NCBI GenBank assembly: GCA_027310535.1
Contig: DAIDAQ010000039.1
Location: forward strand, 1 to 5,759
Source of the DNA: Candidatus Micrarchaeaceae archaeon
GTDB lineage: Archaea; Micrarchaeota; Micrarchaeia; Micrarchaeales; Micrarchaeaceae
Reading direction: 5' to 3'
DNA length: 5,759 bases
Below are positions 5,744 through 5,759 of this stretch, one piece after another; positions within the stretch are counted from its first letter, which is position 1, and each line of letters begins with the position of its first letter. Both the position numbers and the translations under genes were made by a program. The notes below the pieces were generated by a model. That model had not been told where the DNA came from. It did no database searches and saw only the letters and a list, made by a program, of their open reading frames with translations.

Positions 5744-5759
5744 AAACTTCCATTGAACG

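Overview
The window looks archaeal. The reasons are TATA elements of archaeal type placed before the genes, Shine-Dalgarno sequences of the GGTGA/GGTGGGAG kind, heavy use of ATA for Ile and AGG for Arg, and two predicted surface proteins rich in N-glycosylation sequons. These resemble archaeal S-layer-type (COG1361/CARDB-like) and DUF4382 proteins. A small-genome (DPANN, e.g. Micrarchaeota-like) lineage is my guess from overall flavour only; nothing here proves it.

Layout. (1) Positions 1-1848, minus strand: a two-gene operon. It encodes a MacB/LolD-type ABC ATPase and, 4 bp downstream, a secreted or membrane-anchored protein with CARDB-like beta-sandwich repeats that runs off the left edge. 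(2) Positions 1849-2082: a divergent promoter region with a TATA element for each direction and an imperfect 24-bp palindrome beside the ABC promoter. (3) Positions 2083-3447, plus strand: a 454-residue protein joining an N-terminal winged helix-turn-helix, one transmembrane helix, a DUF4382 domain and an unassigned C-terminal domain. It looks like a membrane-tethered transcription regulator with an external sensor. (4) Positions 3458-3802, minus strand: a scar in which the first half of an IS200/IS605 transposase (HUH motif present, catalytic Tyr region lost) abuts what looks like the last 26 or so codons of an Lrp/AsnC-family regulator, with a hairpin upstream of the transposase start. (5) Positions 3803-4008: a hairpin-bearing stretch, then 2.4 copies of a 19-bp tandem repeat carrying dyad operators, then a strong TATA box. 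(6) Positions 4009-5667, plus strand: a complete glutamine-hydrolysing asparagine synthetase. (7) Positions 5668-5759: no gene; a GGGGC/GCCCC hairpin.

How it may fit together. The divergent arrangement suggests that the membrane-bound regulator senses something outside the cell, through DUF4382 and its C-terminal domain. It would then control the ABC exporter and its surface partner through the palindrome. Separately, asnB has its own promoter with paired dyads that resemble Lrp-family sites, and a broken Lrp-like 3' end lies a few hundred bases upstream. Both regulatory links are inference.
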